This document shows positions 35,561 through 48,970 of a DNA stretch of 64,000 nucleotides, one piece after another. Under the pieces are notes generated by a model, which searched no databases, was not told where the DNA came from, and saw only the letters and a list, made by a program, of their open reading frames with translations. Numbering within the stretch: the first letter of the stretch is position 1; every line of letters starts with the position of its first letter. The stretch is from Vreelandella neptunia (GTDB lineage: Bacteria > Pseudomonadota > Gammaproteobacteria > Pseudomonadales > Halomonadaceae). The position numbers were made by a program, and so were the translations under genes. The stretch lies in NCBI RefSeq assembly GCF_022489065.1, contig NZ_JAKVTW010000001.1:124001-188000 (forward strand). Reading direction: 5' to 3'.

Positions 35561-36723
35561 GCAGCGGCCTCCGCGGCTCTCTTCCAGGTGGCGCGAATAA
35601 CGCCGCCGCCCAAGCAAATGTCGCCATCGTAAAGAACCAGCGACTGACCAGGCGTGACCGCCCACTGAGGGTCATCGAACGTGACCTCTACGCCGCCGTC
35701 GGGCAGGGCGCGCATTTCACAACTGCAGTCACTTTGCCGATAACGCGTTTTGGCGGTAAAGCGCCCCTGTTGAACCGGCGGCTCGCCTGCCACCCAGTCC
35801 ATCGCCTCGGTGGCCAATGTATCGGAGTAAAGCAGTTGATCGTGCTTACCCTGCACCGCGATCAGTACATTGCGATCCAAGTCTTTCGCCGCCACATACC
35901 AGGGCTCTTCTGAGTAGTTGGCAAGCCCGCCAATGCCGAGCCCCTGTCGCTGACCAAGGGTGTAGTACATCAGCCCCATATGTTGGCCAATCACAACGCC
36001 ATCCGGCGTTTCAATGGTGCCGGGCTGGGCGGGCAGATACTGCTGCAAAAAGTCGCGAAAGCGACGCTCGCCGATAAAGCAGATACCGGTAGAATCTTTT
36101 TTCTTGGCCGTAATCAGCTCGTACTGTTCTGCCAGCGCACGCACGGCAGGTTTTTCCAACTCCCCTACGGGGAACAAGGTGCGTGCAATCGCTGCTTCCG
36201 GCACCGCATGCAGGAAGTAGCTTTGATCTTTGTTGCCGTCCAGGCCTTTAAGTAGGCGGGGTCGGCCTTCACGCATGCCTTGTCGTACATAATGACCGGT
36301 GGCGATTTTGTCGGCCCCGAGCATTTCGGCGTACTCAAGGAAGACCTTAAACTTAATTTCCCGGTTACACAGAATATCCGGGTTGGGCGTACGGCCCGCT
36401 TTGTATTCAGCTAAAAAGTGCTCAAAGACATTATCCCAATACTCGGCAGCAAAATTAGCGGTGTGCAGCTTAATGCCGAGCTTTGCACAGACCGCTTCGG
36501 CGTCAGCGAGATCCTCTTTGGCGGTGCAGTATTCGGTGCCGTCGTCTTCATCCCAATTTTTCATAAACAGGCCTTCCACCTCATAGCCTTGCTGCATGAG
36601 TAGAAGGGCAGAGACGGACGAGTCGACGCCGCCGGACATACCGACAATCACTTTGCCGTTAACGGCTGTGGCGGATGACGCAGTAGTGGATGAGCTTGGT
36701 GCAGTTGGGTCAGTGGATGACAT
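35557..36723 (-). CDS. mnmA: tRNA-specific 2-thiouridylase
   Basis: Adenylates and thiolates U34 of tRNAs for Lys, Glu and Gln, with sulfur from the Tus relay. The PP-loop is [15 protein letters not shown] and [11 protein letters not shown] follows. The two catalytic Cys are in [11 protein letters not shown] and [10 protein letters not shown]. An N-terminal Ser/Thr-rich tail of about 20 residues precedes the PP-loop domain and is longer than in E. coli. GAGG is 6 bases before ATG 36723, which is chosen over the ATG at 36729. First gene of mnmA-hflD-purB. Confidence 0.96.
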   Translation of the reverse strand: MSSTDPTAPSSSTTASSATAVNGKVIVGMSGGVDSSVSALLLMQQGYEVEGLFMKNWDEDDGTEYCTAKEDLADAEAVCAKLGIKLHTANFAAEYWDNVFEHFLAEYKAGRTPNPDILCNREIKFKVFLEYAEMLGADKIATGHYVRQGMREGRPRLLKGLDGNKDQSYFLHAVPEAAIARTLFPVGELEKPAVRALAEQYELITAKKKDSTGICFIGERRFRDFLQQYLPAQPGTIETPDGVVIGQHMGLMYYTLGQRQGLGIGGLANYSEEPWYVAAKDLDRNVLIAVQGKHDQLLYSDTLATEAMDWVAGEPPVQQGRFTAKTRYRQSDCSCEMRALPDGGVEVTFDDPQWAVTPGQSLVLYDGDICLGGGVIRATWKRAAEAAA

Positions 36724-36811
36724 GGGCATCCTCAGTTGAAGTAGGGTGCAAATATGCAGTGCGCAATTGGGCGAGGATTATACACGATGGGGAGTGACTG
36801 CTTCGAGTGCT

Positions 36812-37252
36812 TCACTCGCGAATCACCGTCAGCGGATAACACGGCCCGCTGAGCGCATCCTCAATACGTTTGAGTACCAGTGGGCTGCGTAGACGTGACT
36901 GGTGATCTAAGGATCGTATTTGCTCAAGTGTGAGCCAGTGGGTGGCGGTAATGTCGGGGTCAAGGGCGAGGTCGAGCTTATCAAGCGGCGTGCCGATAAA
37001 ACCGTGGCTGTGAAACGTCTGCCCTGAGTCGCTATGGAATACGTATACACCTAGATAGCCGGTGAGTGATACCTGCCAAGCTGTCTCTTCCAGCACCTCG
37101 CGCAGAATGGCCGCGATAGGCCCCTCGCCAGGTTCGATATGCCCAGCAGGCTGATTAAAAACGCTATGCGGCCCGCCGCGCTGCTCTTCCACCATTAAGA
37201 AGTGCTCGCCTCGCTGTATGACACACGCCGCTGTGCTGTGAATAAAGCTCAT
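36812..37252 (-). CDS. nudJ: NUDIX hydrolase, NudJ-like
   Basis: 146 residues. The Nudix box runs GHIEPGEGPIAAILREVLEE with TAW after it: the Gly usual near the end of the box is Ala, as in NudJ enzymes. HFLMVEEQ at the N-terminus and THWLTLEQI further on also match NudJ, a thiamin-pyrimidine/nucleotide pyrophosphatase. It overlaps rluE by 4 bases and lies upstream of mnmA, the conserved rluE-nudJ-mnmA order of gammaproteobacteria. Confidence 0.93.
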   Translation of the reverse strand: MSFIHSTAACVIQRGEHFLMVEEQRGGPHSVFNQPAGHIEPGEGPIAAILREVLEETAWQVSLTGYLGVYVFHSDSGQTFHSHGFIGTPLDKLDLALDPDITATHWLTLEQIRSLDHQSRLRSPLVLKRIEDALSGPCYPLTVIRE

Positions 37253-37896
37253 GATGGTTTCCTGCGTTTGGCCGCTGGCCGCGCTCTTTTATCTTTTTGC
37301 TGCCTTGTGCGTTGGCCTGTTTGCTGGTTTGGGGGTGTATTGGCAGGCCGCGGGGCATGCAACGTTTCTTTACGCCATTCGCCAGGGGCTAATCCTTCCA
37401 GCGTCCAAGGGCCAATCGATGTGCGAATAAGGCGCAGCGTGGGGAAGCCTACGTGGGCGGTCATGCGGCGGACTTGGCGATTACGCCCTTCGTTAATCGT
37501 TAGCTCCAGCCAGCTAGTCGACGGATGACGCTTGGGGTCGATGGCCGGTTGGCGAGGTGCGGTAACCGGAGGGGCTATCCGGCGGGCCTTCGCTGGCTGC
37601 GTCGGGCCATCTTTAAGCGTAATACCCTGGCGTAAGGCCTTTAATGCCGCCTCGTCTATCTCTCCTTCGACCTGAGCCCAGTAGGTTTTGGGCTGTTTGT
37701 GGCGCGGATGAGAGATACGATGAATCAGCCCGCCGTCATCACTGAGCAACAACAGCCCTTCAGAGTCGTAGTCAAGCCGCCCGGCGGGGTAAATGTCTTT
37801 TACATCAATATATTGAGCAAGCGTCTGGCGACCTTCTTGGTCGCTGAACTTGCTTAATACTTGAAACGGCTTGTGCAGTAAATAGAGCTTGCTCAT
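37249..37896 (-). CDS. rluE: 23S rRNA pseudouridine(2457) synthase
   Basis: Pseudouridine synthase of the RsuA/RluE family, 215 residues, no S4 domain. The catalytic Asp is in AGRLDYDSEGLLLLS. NEGRNRQVRRMTAHVGFPTLRL is the family's second motif. The C-terminal 35 residues (RPANTPPNQQTGQRTRQQ...) are basic and low-complexity, an rRNA-binding-like tail not needed for catalysis. It overlaps nudJ by 4 bases. Confidence 0.93.
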   Translation of the reverse strand: MSKLYLLHKPFQVLSKFSDQEGRQTLAQYIDVKDIYPAGRLDYDSEGLLLLSDDGGLIHRISHPRHKQPKTYWAQVEGEIDEAALKALRQGITLKDGPTQPAKARRIAPPVTAPRQPAIDPKRHPSTSWLELTINEGRNRQVRRMTAHVGFPTLRLIRTSIGPWTLEGLAPGEWRKETLHAPRPANTPPNQQTGQRTRQQKDKRARPAAKRRKPS

Positions 37897-37951
37897 GACA
37901 TCACTTTTATCGTTGCCCTGTAAGGTGTCGGTAGATCACTCATGCGCATGA

Positions 37952-40333
<2,382 letters not shown>

Positions 40334-40359
40334 TTCGCCCCTGGCTTCGATGACGCTTT

Positions 40360-40393
40360 AAACCCCCGTCCGCTTGGCGGGCGGGGGTTTTTG
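40360..40393 (+). terminator. Terminator of the isocitrate dehydrogenase gene
   Basis: AAACCCCCG (40360-40368) pairs with CGGGGGTTT (40382-40390), enclosing an inner CCGC/GCGG pairing, followed by TTTTTG. Confidence 0.9.
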
Positions 40394-40612
40394 TATTACG
40401 CAGTGGGATATTTTAATTTTCCATGAACCCTTGCTGATCGGCAGCGTCTTACGTTCTAGTAAATTCGTTATAGCTGTGAATCCGCTTTAGCAGTGGATGA
40501 GCAACTTTGAAACGTAGAGACGCCTCTTTCGGTCAGTCTTGAGACAACCACCGTGCTGCTTATGCCCAACCTAGAGAGATCATACTTGACCGCCATACCT
40601 ACGTTTTCGGGG

Positions 40613-40936
40613 ATGACACGGCCAAATATGCCCGATGAAGATGGCGATTTAGCGGTTCAGTCAGCAGAACCAGCGCTGGCGCAACCGCCGCTTTACAAGG
40701 TGGTGCTTCATAATGATGATTACACGCCGATGGAGTTCGTCATTGAAGTACTGCAAGGTTTTTTCAACATGGATAGCGAGACGGCCGTTCAGGTCATGCT
40801 AGCTGTACATACCCAAGGAAAGGGCACCTGTGGCGTGTTTACGCGTGACATAGCTGAGACTAAAAGCTATCAGGTAAACGAGTATGCCCGTGAGTGTGAG
40901 CACCCGTTGATAAGTGATATTGAGGCCGCCAATTAA
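40613..40936 (+). CDS. clpS: ATP-dependent Clp protease adaptor ClpS
   Basis: N-recognin that binds N-degron substrates (N-terminal Leu, Phe, Trp, Tyr) and hands them to ClpAP. The core [21 protein letters not shown] carries the NDD..PM binding pocket, and [19 protein letters not shown] contains the pocket His. About 108 residues from ATG 40613. The start is uncertain: TTG 40586 has GAGAG upstream, the frame is open from 40553, and ATG 40628 is another option. It is followed 139 bases later by clpA, the usual pairing. Confidence 0.93.
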   Translation: MTRPNMPDEDGDLAVQSAEPALAQPPLYKVVLHNDDYTPMEFVIEVLQGFFNMDSETAVQVMLAVHTQGKGTCGVFTRDIAETKSYQVNEYARECEHPLISDIEAAN

Positions 40937-41075
40937 AAACGTTGAGAAATAATTGACGGTGAGGCTTGCAACCGTGCCATTTGTACCCGATGTTGAGAGT
41001 GCCGGTCGATTAAACTGATCCGACGCAAGCCCTAGGTGGCGATACGCCCTAGGTAGTAGCGAAAAGGGGACTGCC

Positions 41076-43352
41076 ATGCTGAGCAAAGAACTTGAAATGA
41101 CCCTGAACACGGCCTTTACTGTGGCGCGTTCTAAACGCCACGAGTTTATGACCGTTGAGCACCTGCTGCTAGCGTTGCTGGATAATGCCTCAGCGGTAGA
41201 CGTACTGAAGGCATGTGGGGCTAACCTCGACAAGCTGCGGTCCGATCTGCAGGATTTTATTAACTCGACCACTCCACTGATTCCAGAAGGTCAGGGTGAT
41301 CGTGAAACACAGCCCACGCTCGGTTTCCAACGCGTTTTACAGCGTGCGGTATTCCATGTTCAGTCATCTGGTAAGAGTGAAGTCTCCGGCGCTAATGTGC
41401 TGGTGGCGATCTTTTCAGAGCAAGAAAGCCAAGCGGTTTACTTTCTTAAACAGCAAAGCGTTGCCCGCGTAGATGCGGTCAACTATATCGCCCATGGTAT
41501 TTCTAAAGTGGCTGGGCACGGCCCGTCACCTTCCCCCTCCTCATCTGAAAGTGAAGATGCTGAAGAGGGTGGTAGCGAAGGCGCAGCCCATCCGTTGACT
41601 GGCTATGCCACCAACCTGAACGAACAGGCGCGGCTGGGTAAAATTGACCCGCTGATTGGCCGTGATCACGAGCTTGAGCGCGTCGTTCAGATTCTGGCTC
41701 GTCGTCGCAAGAATAACCCGCTTCTAGTGGGTGAGGCAGGCGTAGGTAAAACGGCGATTGCTGAAGGCTTGGCCAAGCGTATCGTTGAAGAAGACGTGCC
41801 CGATGTTATCGCCGATGCAGTGGTTTACTCGCTCGATATGGGCGCGCTGCTTGCCGGCACCAAATATCGCGGCGACTTTGAAAAGCGCCTTAAAAGTCTG
41901 TTGAGCGAACTTCGCAAACAGCCTAACGCCGTACTGTTCATCGATGAGATTCATACGGTCATTGGTGCGGGTGCCGCTTCTGGTGGGGTAATGGATGCGT
42001 CTAACCTGCTTAAGCCGCTACTCTCCTCGGGCGAGCTGCGCTGCATTGGTTCGACCACGTTCCAGGAGTTCCGCGGTATCTTCGAAAAAGACCGCGCATT
42101 GGCGCGTCGCTTCCAAAAAGTAGACGTGATGGCGCCATCCGTTGATGACACCATTAAAATCCTCAAGGGCCTGCGTTCACGCTTTGAAGAGCACCATGAG
42201 CTTAAGTACACCGATGGTGCCCTAGAGAGTGCAGCGCGTTTGGCGGATCGTTATATCAATGATCGCTACCTACCCGATAAAGCGATTGATGTCATTGACG
42301 AAGCGGGCGCTCACCAGCGTCTATTACCGCCGGAAGTGCGCCTTAATACCATCGACGTCGAGCAAGTTGAAGCCGTGGTTGCCTCCATTGCGCGTATACC
42401 GCCGAAGAGTGTTTCAAGCTCCGACCGTAAGCTGCTCGAGAAGCTGGATCGTGACCTGAAAATGCTGGTATTCGGTCAGGATGAAGCGATCGATAGTTTG
42501 TCTGCGGCCATTAAGCTCTCTAGAGCAGGTCTTAAGTCGCCTGACAAGCCTGTGGGTAGCTTCCTGTTTGCTGGCCCCACTGGCGTGGGTAAAACCGAAG
42601 TGGCCAAGCAGCTTGCGCATATCATGGGCATTGAGCTGGTTCGCTTTGATATGTCGGAGTACATGGAGCGTCACACCGTATCGCGCCTGATTGGTGCGCC
42701 TCCAGGCTACGTCGGCTATGACCAGGGTGGCTTATTGACCGAAGCGGTCACCAAGCAGCCGCACTGTGTGCTGTTGTTAGATGAGATTGAGAAAGCGCAC
42801 CCAGAAGTTTTCAACCTGCTACTGCAGGTAATGGATCACGGTCGCTTAACGGATAACAACGGCCGCGAAGCGGACTTCCGTCACGTTATCCTGATCATGA
42901 CCTCTAACGCCGGTGCTGAGCAGGCGTCGCGTCGCTCGATTGGCTTCCAGCATCAAGATCACTCCACCGATGCTATGGAAGTGATTCGCCGCACCTTCTC
43001 ACCCGAGTTCCGCAACCGCTTGGATGGCATTATTCAGTTCCACGCGCTGCCGGTCTCGGTGGTACGCAATGTCGTCGACAAGTTCTTGATCGAACTACAG
43101 GCGCAGCTGGATGAAAAGCGTGTTCAGCTGGATGTGGATGATATGGCGCGGGATTGGTTAGCCGACAAAGGCTACGATCCTGACATGGGCGCACGCCCAA
43201 TGGCGCGTCTCATCCAAGAGAAGCTGAAGAAGCCGCTGGCCGAAATGATTCTGTTTGGCGAGTTGGCTGATCAGGGCGGTATTGTCCACGTTAGCCTGGA
43301 AGAGGGTGAGCTACACCTCTCCACTGAGACGGAAATGGCCGATGCGCCGTGA
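41076..43352 (+). CDS. clpA: ATP-dependent Clp protease ATP-binding subunit ClpA
   Basis: Hsp100 unfoldase, 758 residues, hexamer that feeds ClpP. The N domain (residues 1-140) binds ClpS. A linker rich in Ser and Glu ([19 protein letters not shown]) follows. AAA module 1 has Walker [16 protein letters not shown] near residue 219 and FIDEIHT. AAA module 2 has [15 protein letters not shown] near 499 and [10 protein letters not shown]. The ClpP-docking IGF loop lies near residue 621 (RSIGFQHQ). With ClpS, Aat and Bpt it forms an N-degron pathway. Confidence 0.97.
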   Translation: MLSKELEMTLNTAFTVARSKRHEFMTVEHLLLALLDNASAVDVLKACGANLDKLRSDLQDFINSTTPLIPEGQGDRETQPTLGFQRVLQRAVFHVQSSGKSEVSGANVLVAIFSEQESQAVYFLKQQSVARVDAVNYIAHGISKVAGHGPSPSPSSSESEDAEEGGSEGAAHPLTGYATNLNEQARLGKIDPLIGRDHELERVVQILARRRKNNPLLVGEAGVGKTAIAEGLAKRIVEEDVPDVIADAVVYSLDMGALLAGTKYRGDFEKRLKSLLSELRKQPNAVLFIDEIHTVIGAGAASGGVMDASNLLKPLLSSGELRCIGSTTFQEFRGIFEKDRALARRFQKVDVMAPSVDDTIKILKGLRSRFEEHHELKYTDGALESAARLADRYINDRYLPDKAIDVIDEAGAHQRLLPPEVRLNTIDVEQVEAVVASIARIPPKSVSSSDRKLLEKLDRDLKMLVFGQDEAIDSLSAAIKLSRAGLKSPDKPVGSFLFAGPTGVGKTEVAKQLAHIMGIELVRFDMSEYMERHTVSRLIGAPPGYVGYDQGGLLTEAVTKQPHCVLLLDEIEKAHPEVFNLLLQVMDHGRLTDNNGREADFRHVILIMTSNAGAEQASRRSIGFQHQDHSTDAMEVIRRTFSPEFRNRLDGIIQFHALPVSVVRNVVDKFLIELQAQLDEKRVQLDVDDMARDWLADKGYDPDMGARPMARLIQEKLKKPLAEMILFGELADQGGIVHVSLEEGELHLSTETEMADAP

Positions 43353-43426
43353 AACCGATGCGCCCTGAAAAGGGCGCTAAGGTGCTCTAAAGCCAATCAC
43401 TCTTTTTGCCATGCAACAAAACGCAG

Positions 43427-43458
43427 CGCCCTGTCAAAGACGGGGCGTTGTCGTTTTT
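43427..43458 (+). terminator. Terminator of clpA
   Basis: CGCCCTGTC (43427-43435), loop AAA, GACGGGGCG (43439-43447; one T-G pair), then TTGTCGTTTTT. Confidence 0.8.
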
Positions 43459-43551
43459 AGTGAACAGCCATTGACGCTGATCGGCGCTGTCGTTAAAGAC
43501 AATCTAGCTGGAGCAGGTAAGATCAGCCGAACGCGTTAACAGTGCAACGAC

Positions 43552-43770
43552 TTAGCGCGAACGGTAAACGATACGGCCTTTAGAGAGATCGTAAGGTGTT
43601 AGCTCTACTTTAACCTTGTCGCCGGTCAGAATGCGGATGTAGTTTTTGCGCATTTTGCCAGAGATGTGAGCGGTAACAACGTGACCGTTTTCCAGCTCAA
43701 CACGAAACATGGTGTTCGGAAGGGTATCGACGATAACGCCTTCCATTTCAATATGATCTTCGCGTGCCAT
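43552..43770 (-). CDS. infA: Translation initiation factor IF-1
   Basis: 72 residues, an S1/OB-fold protein that binds the 30S A site during initiation. [38 protein letters not shown] and the closing [10 protein letters not shown] match IF-1 throughout. It sits convergent with clpA and downstream of bpt on the same strand, 131 bases away, so it likely has its own promoter. Confidence 0.98.
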   Translation of the reverse strand: MAREDHIEMEGVIVDTLPNTMFRVELENGHVVTAHISGKMRKNYIRILTGDKVKVELTPYDLSKGRIVYRSR

Positions 43771-43901
43771 ATAGGCATTTCCTCACTTATGAGTTAGTAA
43801 TGTAATAATCGGTCAGAAATTGAGGGCCATTGGGTAGGCGCTCAAGAAACAGCGCTATATTGTGCCGTAAGCCTGCCGTCAAGGCAAAAAAGCTTACGTG
43901 T

Positions 43902-44636
43902 TTAGCGAATTAACTGCCGCCAATGGCGTCCATCGAGTATTTCCAACGGCGCAAACGCCTGTTTGTAGCGCATCTTACGGCACTCTTCGATCCAATACCC
44001 TAAATATAGATGCGGCAGCGCTTTTTCTCGACTGAGCTCTATCAGTTGGAGAATCGCAAAGGTGCCTAGTGAGCGCTTATCCAGTTCATCGCTAACGGCA
44101 AAGAAGGTGTAGATGGCGGAAAGACCGTGCTCAAGTTGATCAAAGGCAGCTACGCCGACGAGCTCGTCATTAAGGTACATTTCCATAAGATGAGCATAAG
44201 GCTCATCAAGGGTGAGGAAAGTGCGATACTGTTCACGGCTGGGGGGATACATATCGCCGTCAGCATGACGCTGACGAATATAGTCAGCGTAAAGCGAGTA
44301 GTGGCTTGATGCATAATAAGCGGGCATAACACGAATAGTAATATCGGCATTGCGCCGCCAGATCTTTCGCTGAGTACGGTTGGCGGTAAACTGGTCAACC
44401 GGAATACGCACTGATCGACAGGCGTTGCACCCTTCACAGTGAGGGCGATAAAGATGACGCCCGCTGCGGCGAAACCCTAGCAGTGCCAGAGAGTCATAGA
44501 CACCGGGCACGGGTGACTCCTGCGGGTCGAGAAACAGCGTCGTCGCCTCTTTGCCGGGTAAATAACTGCAGGCATGGGGCACGGTCAGGAAGAAGCGCAA
44601 ATCCCGCACCGGGCGACGCGGTGTATTACTACTCAC
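43902..44636 (-). CDS. bpt: Aspartate/glutamate leucyltransferase (Bpt)
   Basis: Arginyltransferase-related enzyme of the ATE family, 244 residues, that adds Leu from Leu-tRNA to proteins starting with Asp or Glu, making them ClpS substrates. The N-terminal Cys cluster (HCEGCNACRSVRIPVD) and C-terminal YLGYWIEECRKMRYKQAFAP are family landmarks. It follows aat by 40 bases on the same strand, probably co-transcribed. Two start regions are possible, but MSSNTPRRPVRDL fits homologues. Confidence 0.93.
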   Translation of the reverse strand: MSSNTPRRPVRDLRFFLTVPHACSYLPGKEATTLFLDPQESPVPGVYDSLALLGFRRSGRHLYRPHCEGCNACRSVRIPVDQFTANRTQRKIWRRNADITIRVMPAYYASSHYSLYADYIRQRHADGDMYPPSREQYRTFLTLDEPYAHLMEMYLNDELVGVAAFDQLEHGLSAIYTFFAVSDELDKRSLGTFAILQLIELSREKALPHLYLGYWIEECRKMRYKQAFAPLEILDGRHWRQLIR

Positions 44637-44676
44637 GGCTTGCCTCCTTTTTATAAATGCTCAAAACAGAGCGAGT

Positions 44677-45429
44677 TCATGTCTGATGGTGAGTCTTAGT
44701 AGCAATCGCTTTTAGCCACAGCGACGCAGGAACAGTGGGTGTCTCGACGGCGGATGAGGTTAACGTAAACGCCTTATCGGGTAACCAGTTTTTAAGATAG
44801 TTGATGAATGCCTCGCGAGCGACTGTAATAGCGCCCAAGCTGGCCAGGTGCGGCGTATGCATTTGGCAGTCGATGAGCTTGCCGCCATGCTCGCGCATGG
44901 CTCGGGCGAGGTGTGCCAGTGCTACCTTGGAAGCATCTGGCGCGCGGGAGAACATGGATTCACCAAAAAACACCGGGCCCATGGCGATTCCATACAGGCC
45001 GCCGACTAACTGGCCGTATTGATGGACTTCAATGCTATGAGCAATGCCCAATGCATGCAGTAGGCTGTAGGCGTCGCGCATTTCGGTGGTGATCCAGGTG
45101 CCGCCGTCTTCGTCGCGTGGGGCGGCACAAGCCTCAATAACCTGATCGAAGTGTTGATCCAGGGTGATATGAAAGCCACCATGGCGTAATCGTTTGGTTA
45201 AGCTACGGCGCTGCTTAAATTGCTCAGGTAGGAGTATCATGCGCGGGTCTGGACTCCACCATAAAATGGGGTCGTCGTCGCTGAACCATGGAAATATTCC
45301 CTGCCGGTAGGCTTCTATTAGCCAGCCAGGTGAGAGTTCTCCTCCGGCAGCCAGTAAGCCGTTGGGGGAGTCCAGGGCTGTAGAGGTAGTTGGAAAGTTA
45401 GGATGTGGCGAGGAAAGCCAAGGTAGCAT
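44677..45429 (-). CDS. aat: Leucyl/phenylalanyl-tRNA-protein transferase
   Basis: Adds Leu or Phe to proteins with N-terminal Lys or Arg, completing the secondary N-degron branch. 250 residues. The family strings GLLAAGGELSPGWLIEAYRQGIFPWF (residues 24-49), WWSPDPRMIL, DGGTWITTEM and GGLYGIAMGPVFFGESMFSR are present. The last 30 residues (TSSAVETPTVPAS...) are variable. First gene of the aat-bpt unit, divergent from ftsK. Confidence 0.96.
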   Translation of the reverse strand: MLPWLSSPHPNFPTTSTALDSPNGLLAAGGELSPGWLIEAYRQGIFPWFSDDDPILWWSPDPRMILLPEQFKQRRSLTKRLRHGGFHITLDQHFDQVIEACAAPRDEDGGTWITTEMRDAYSLLHALGIAHSIEVHQYGQLVGGLYGIAMGPVFFGESMFSRAPDASKVALAHLARAMREHGGKLIDCQMHTPHLASLGAITVAREAFINYLKNWLPDKAFTLTSSAVETPTVPASLWLKAIATKTHHQT

Positions 45430-45598
45430 TACTTGCTCCTATTGCTACGTTTTTTACTACGTTCATGTTCGTCGTTCGTATATGACGGTCTTGTACTGGG
45501 CGCTTAGCTAGAGGCTCTGTGACCGCGGAAGGATGCTCGGTATCATGCAAACTCGCAAGTGGATTAAAGACGCCATTGAGGTGTAAAGGGAGAGTCGC

Positions 45599-48500
45599 TT
45601 GAAAGTGAATAAAGCAGTAAACAAGCGAACGCAGCGTAGCGCGCGTCAAACACCATCATCGGCTTCATCTGCGCGTGTAAACGCCGCAAAAGATAAGGCT
45701 CGTCGTTTTGGCCTGCGCTTACAAGGCTCCGTGCGCGAAGGCGTGGTAGTCATACTGCTGGCGCTGTGTGTGTTTTTATTATTAGCGCTATTTAGTTACC
45801 AAGCCTCTGATCCAGGCTGGTCTTACCAGGGGCCGGAAACAGACATCCGTAACTGGATGGGGCAGGTGGGTGCCTGGCTAGCTGATGTTCTCTATTCATT
45901 ATTAGGCGCCAGTGCGTTGTGGTGGCCAGGAATGTTTGGTTTCGCCGCCTGGTGGCTGATTCGTTCGCGGCAAGTACGTTTTGAACTCGACCCGGTGGCG
46001 ATTGCCGTCCATGCGGGTGGGCTAGTACTGCTTATTTTTGGCACCACCATGTTGGGTGCGCTGCACTTCTACCATCCTGATAGCATGCTGCCCTACGCTT
46101 CTGGAGGCATTTTGGGAGAGGGGTTGGTTGGTGCGTTAAGGCCTTTAGTCGGTAGTGGCGGCGTTGGATTAATCGCTGCCGCGCTGATTTTAAGTGGTTT
46201 TCCGCTATTCAGCGGTATGTCGTGGCTTCAGGTAGCGGATGAACTTGGTAAGCGGATATGTCGCCTGGGTGGCTGGCTATCGGCGCGTCGGCAGGCTAGC
46301 CGCATGCGCGCAGCGCAACGCGCAGCCGCAAAACCCGCGCCCGCACCAAAGCCTCAGGTAAAACCGCAGGTAGAGCCGCCCCTCGCTAAGCGAGAGACAC
46401 CGCCTAATGACGTTAAGTCTGCCGAGGCGACACCCGCTGAGGCTAAGCCTGCAGCTGAATCGGTGGGTAAAAGCAGCAGTGGTCGGGAGCGGCGTGAGCC
46501 GGGTTTCTCTATGCCACTTTCCAATAGCGCCATTGATAATTCAGTTAGTGATGGAGAGGGCCACGAAACTACCGATACCTCGATCCCTTGGGAAGCCGCA
46601 GCCTTTTCAAGCAATAAGCATGTACCAGCTAAAACACCTGCACCTACTGCGGAACCAATAGAGGCGGCGCCAATAGATGAGGCTGCTGAAGAGGCAGAAG
46701 CACCCCAACCGCCGCGAGAAAATGCCTTTGTACGCGCTAGCACGCCGGCAGCGCCACCAGAGCCGGTTGAGTCCGGTAAGCCCAAGGAAGACGACGTTTC
46801 CTTCCCGCTGCGCGCCTCGCGCCAGGAAGAGGCTCCCGCGCCTGCCGCCAGCAACTACTTTGTTGGTGAAGACGCACCTGGTGAGAAAGAGCATGATCAG
46901 GATGCGAAGGTTGAGCCTAACCACGCCGATGACGAGCCACGTGTTAGCGAGTCAAGGATCGAGAAGCCTACCCACACAGCGTGGAACAGTGAGCGTATCT
47001 CTGCGGCTGAGCCTGGAAGAACGCCTGAACGTGTGGCTGAGGTCGTTCCAGAGCCGGTGTGGGACGATGAAGAGATGGATGACGAGGAGATGGACGATGA
47101 CACTATGGACAGCGCATCGCATACGCCACCCTCGCCGCCTCCAGCCGCACGTCGTGAGCCCACATTTGCGCCTGAGGCGACCACACCAGAGCCAGATGAA
47201 GGCCCCGCGCTCTGGACCGTGGAGCATTTACAAAGCCAGCGTCCCGCTTTTGAGACGATGGACGAGCCCGAGGGCGATGTGCCGAGCCTGCAGCTACTAA
47301 CGCCTGCAGAACCTCACCAGCCGAACTACACCGACCAGCAGTTGGCAGATATGGCTGAACTGCTCGAAGTGCGACTGCGTGAATATGGCGTTAAGGCTGA
47401 AGTGGTCGATACCTGGCCTGGGCCGGTCATTACTCGCTTTGAGATCAAACCCGCAGCGGGCGTCAAGGTCTCTAAAATCAGCAATCTTGCCAAAGATTTA
47501 GCGCGCTCGCTGATGGTGAAGAGCGTGCGCGTGGTTGAGGTCATCCCAGGGCGCCCCACGGTAGGGATTGAAATACCGAATCCTAATCGGGCCATGATTC
47601 GCCTGCGCGAAGTCATCGACTCCGACCGCTATCAGCAGGAGACCTCACCGCTGACCATGGCGCTAGGCCAGGATATTGGTGGCAGCCCGGTGGTGGCCAA
47701 CCTGGGCAAAATGCCCCACTTGTTAGTCGCTGGTACCACTGGGTCAGGTAAGTCGGTGGGTGTTAACGCCATGCTGATCTCGATGCTGCTCAAGGCTAAG
47801 CCTAGCGAGCTGAAGCTCATAATGGTCGACCCCAAAATGTTGGAGTTGTCAGTCTATGATGGCATTCCTCATTTGCTGGCGCCAGTGGTTACTGATATGA
47901 AAGAGGCGGCCAATAGCCTGCGCTGGTGTGTGGCAGAAATGGAGCGCCGCTATAAGCTGATGGCCGCCATGGGCGTGCGTAACATTGCGGGCTTTAATGG
48001 ACGGCTGGATGAGGCCGAACGCGCCGGTGCCCAGGTAGCAGACCCGCTATGGGAACCGCAGCCATGGGAAGTGCACCAGCCTCACCCCGTGCTGGAGAAG
48101 TTGCCCTACATCGTGGTGGTGATCGACGAATTTGCCGATATGTTTATGATCGTCGGCAAAAAGGTCGAAGAGCTGATTGCGCGCTTGGCGCAAAAGGCAC
48201 GTGCTGCGGGTATCCATCTGATTTTGGCGACTCAGCGCCCCTCTGTAGACGTCGTGACAGGGTTGATCAAAGCCAACATCCCTTCGCGGATGGCATTTCA
48301 GGTCTCATCGCGGATCGATTCGCGCACCATTCTTGATCAAGGCGGTGCTGAAAGCCTGCTAGGCCATGGCGATATGCTCTATTTACCCGCTGGCTCTGGG
48401 CCGCCTAACCGTATCCACGGTGCCTTCGTGGATGACGATGAAGTGCACCGGGTGGTCGATGACTGGAAGCGCCGCGGTGCGCCTGAATATATCGAAGAGA

Positions 48501-48775
48501 TCCTGTCTGGTGGCGTCTCCGCTGATGCCTTGACCGGTCTTGAGGCGGAAGGTGGCGATAGTGATGATGCAGAGCAGGATGCGCTCTATGACGAAGCTGT
48601 CCAGTTTGTCACTGAAACGCGCAAAGCCTCGATCTCAGCCGTTCAGCGTCGCTTTAAGATCGGCTACAACCGGGCAGCTCGTTTGGTGGAGGCCATGGAG
48701 GGTGCTGGTGTGGTGACATCAATGGGCTCTAACGGCGCACGAGAAGTGCTTGCGCCGCCTCCAGTAGGCCATTAA
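45599..48775 (+). CDS. ftsK: DNA translocase FtsK
   Basis: Septal DNA pump, 1058 residues, for chromosome dimer resolution. The N-terminal domain has four predicted helices (about residues 45-205). A proline-, alanine- and glutamate-rich linker spans about 220-580, with a short acidic [14 protein letters not shown] stretch. The motor has a beta domain around [14 protein letters not shown], Walker [13 protein letters not shown] near residue 711 and Walker [12 protein letters not shown]. The C-terminal gamma domain ([20 protein letters not shown]) binds KOPS DNA. Start TTG 45599 has GGGAG 6 bases upstream. GTG 45605 is less well placed. Confidence 0.96.
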   Translation: MKVNKAVNKRTQRSARQTPSSASSARVNAAKDKARRFGLRLQGSVREGVVVILLALCVFLLLALFSYQASDPGWSYQGPETDIRNWMGQVGAWLADVLYSLLGASALWWPGMFGFAAWWLIRSRQVRFELDPVAIAVHAGGLVLLIFGTTMLGALHFYHPDSMLPYASGGILGEGLVGALRPLVGSGGVGLIAAALILSGFPLFSGMSWLQVADELGKRICRLGGWLSARRQASRMRAAQRAAAKPAPAPKPQVKPQVEPPLAKRETPPNDVKSAEATPAEAKPAAESVGKSSSGRERREPGFSMPLSNSAIDNSVSDGEGHETTDTSIPWEAAAFSSNKHVPAKTPAPTAEPIEAAPIDEAAEEAEAPQPPRENAFVRASTPAAPPEPVESGKPKEDDVSFPLRASRQEEAPAPAASNYFVGEDAPGEKEHDQDAKVEPNHADDEPRVSESRIEKPTHTAWNSERISAAEPGRTPERVAEVVPEPVWDDEEMDDEEMDDDTMDSASHTPPSPPPAARREPTFAPEATTPEPDEGPALWTVEHLQSQRPAFETMDEPEGDVPSLQLLTPAEPHQPNYTDQQLADMAELLEVRLREYGVKAEVVDTWPGPVITRFEIKPAAGVKVSKISNLAKDLARSLMVKSVRVVEVIPGRPTVGIEIPNPNRAMIRLREVIDSDRYQQETSPLTMALGQDIGGSPVVANLGKMPHLLVAGTTGSGKSVGVNAMLISMLLKAKPSELKLIMVDPKMLELSVYDGIPHLLAPVVTDMKEAANSLRWCVAEMERRYKLMAAMGVRNIAGFNGRLDEAERAGAQVADPLWEPQPWEVHQPHPVLEKLPYIVVVIDEFADMFMIVGKKVEELIARLAQKARAAGIHLILATQRPSVDVVTGLIKANIPSRMAFQVSSRIDSRTILDQGGAESLLGHGDMLYLPAGSGPPNRIHGAFVDDDEVHRVVDDWKRRGAPEYIEEILSGGVSADALTGLEAEGGDSDDAEQDALYDEAVQFVTETRKASISAVQRRFKIGYNRAARLVEAMEGAGVVTSMGSNGAREVLAPPPVGH

Positions 48776-48809
48776 TGGCCCACAATTATGCAATAAGCGT
48801 GAAAGCCGC

Positions 48810-48838
48810 GCTGCGGGTGAAACCCTGCGGCGTTTTTC
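48810..48838 (+). terminator. Terminator of ftsK
   Basis: GCTGCGGGT (48810-48818), loop GAA, ACCC-T-GCGGC (48822-48831, one bulged T and a G-T pair), followed by GTTTTT. Confidence 0.65.
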
Positions 48839-48970
48839 TCGTCTGACTATTATATTTCTGAGTTATACATGGACGGTTAAGCCGACCTTACTGCTTTATT
48901 ATTTAGCACTCATGTTTGAACAACAGTTTTGAGCAACCATTATTTGGCAACGGTTGCCTAGGGAGATCAC

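Noticed and set aside
43345-43378. Repeated GATGCGCC near the clpA stop codon
   Set aside because: Only two short copies, consistent with a local duplication and no structure of interest.
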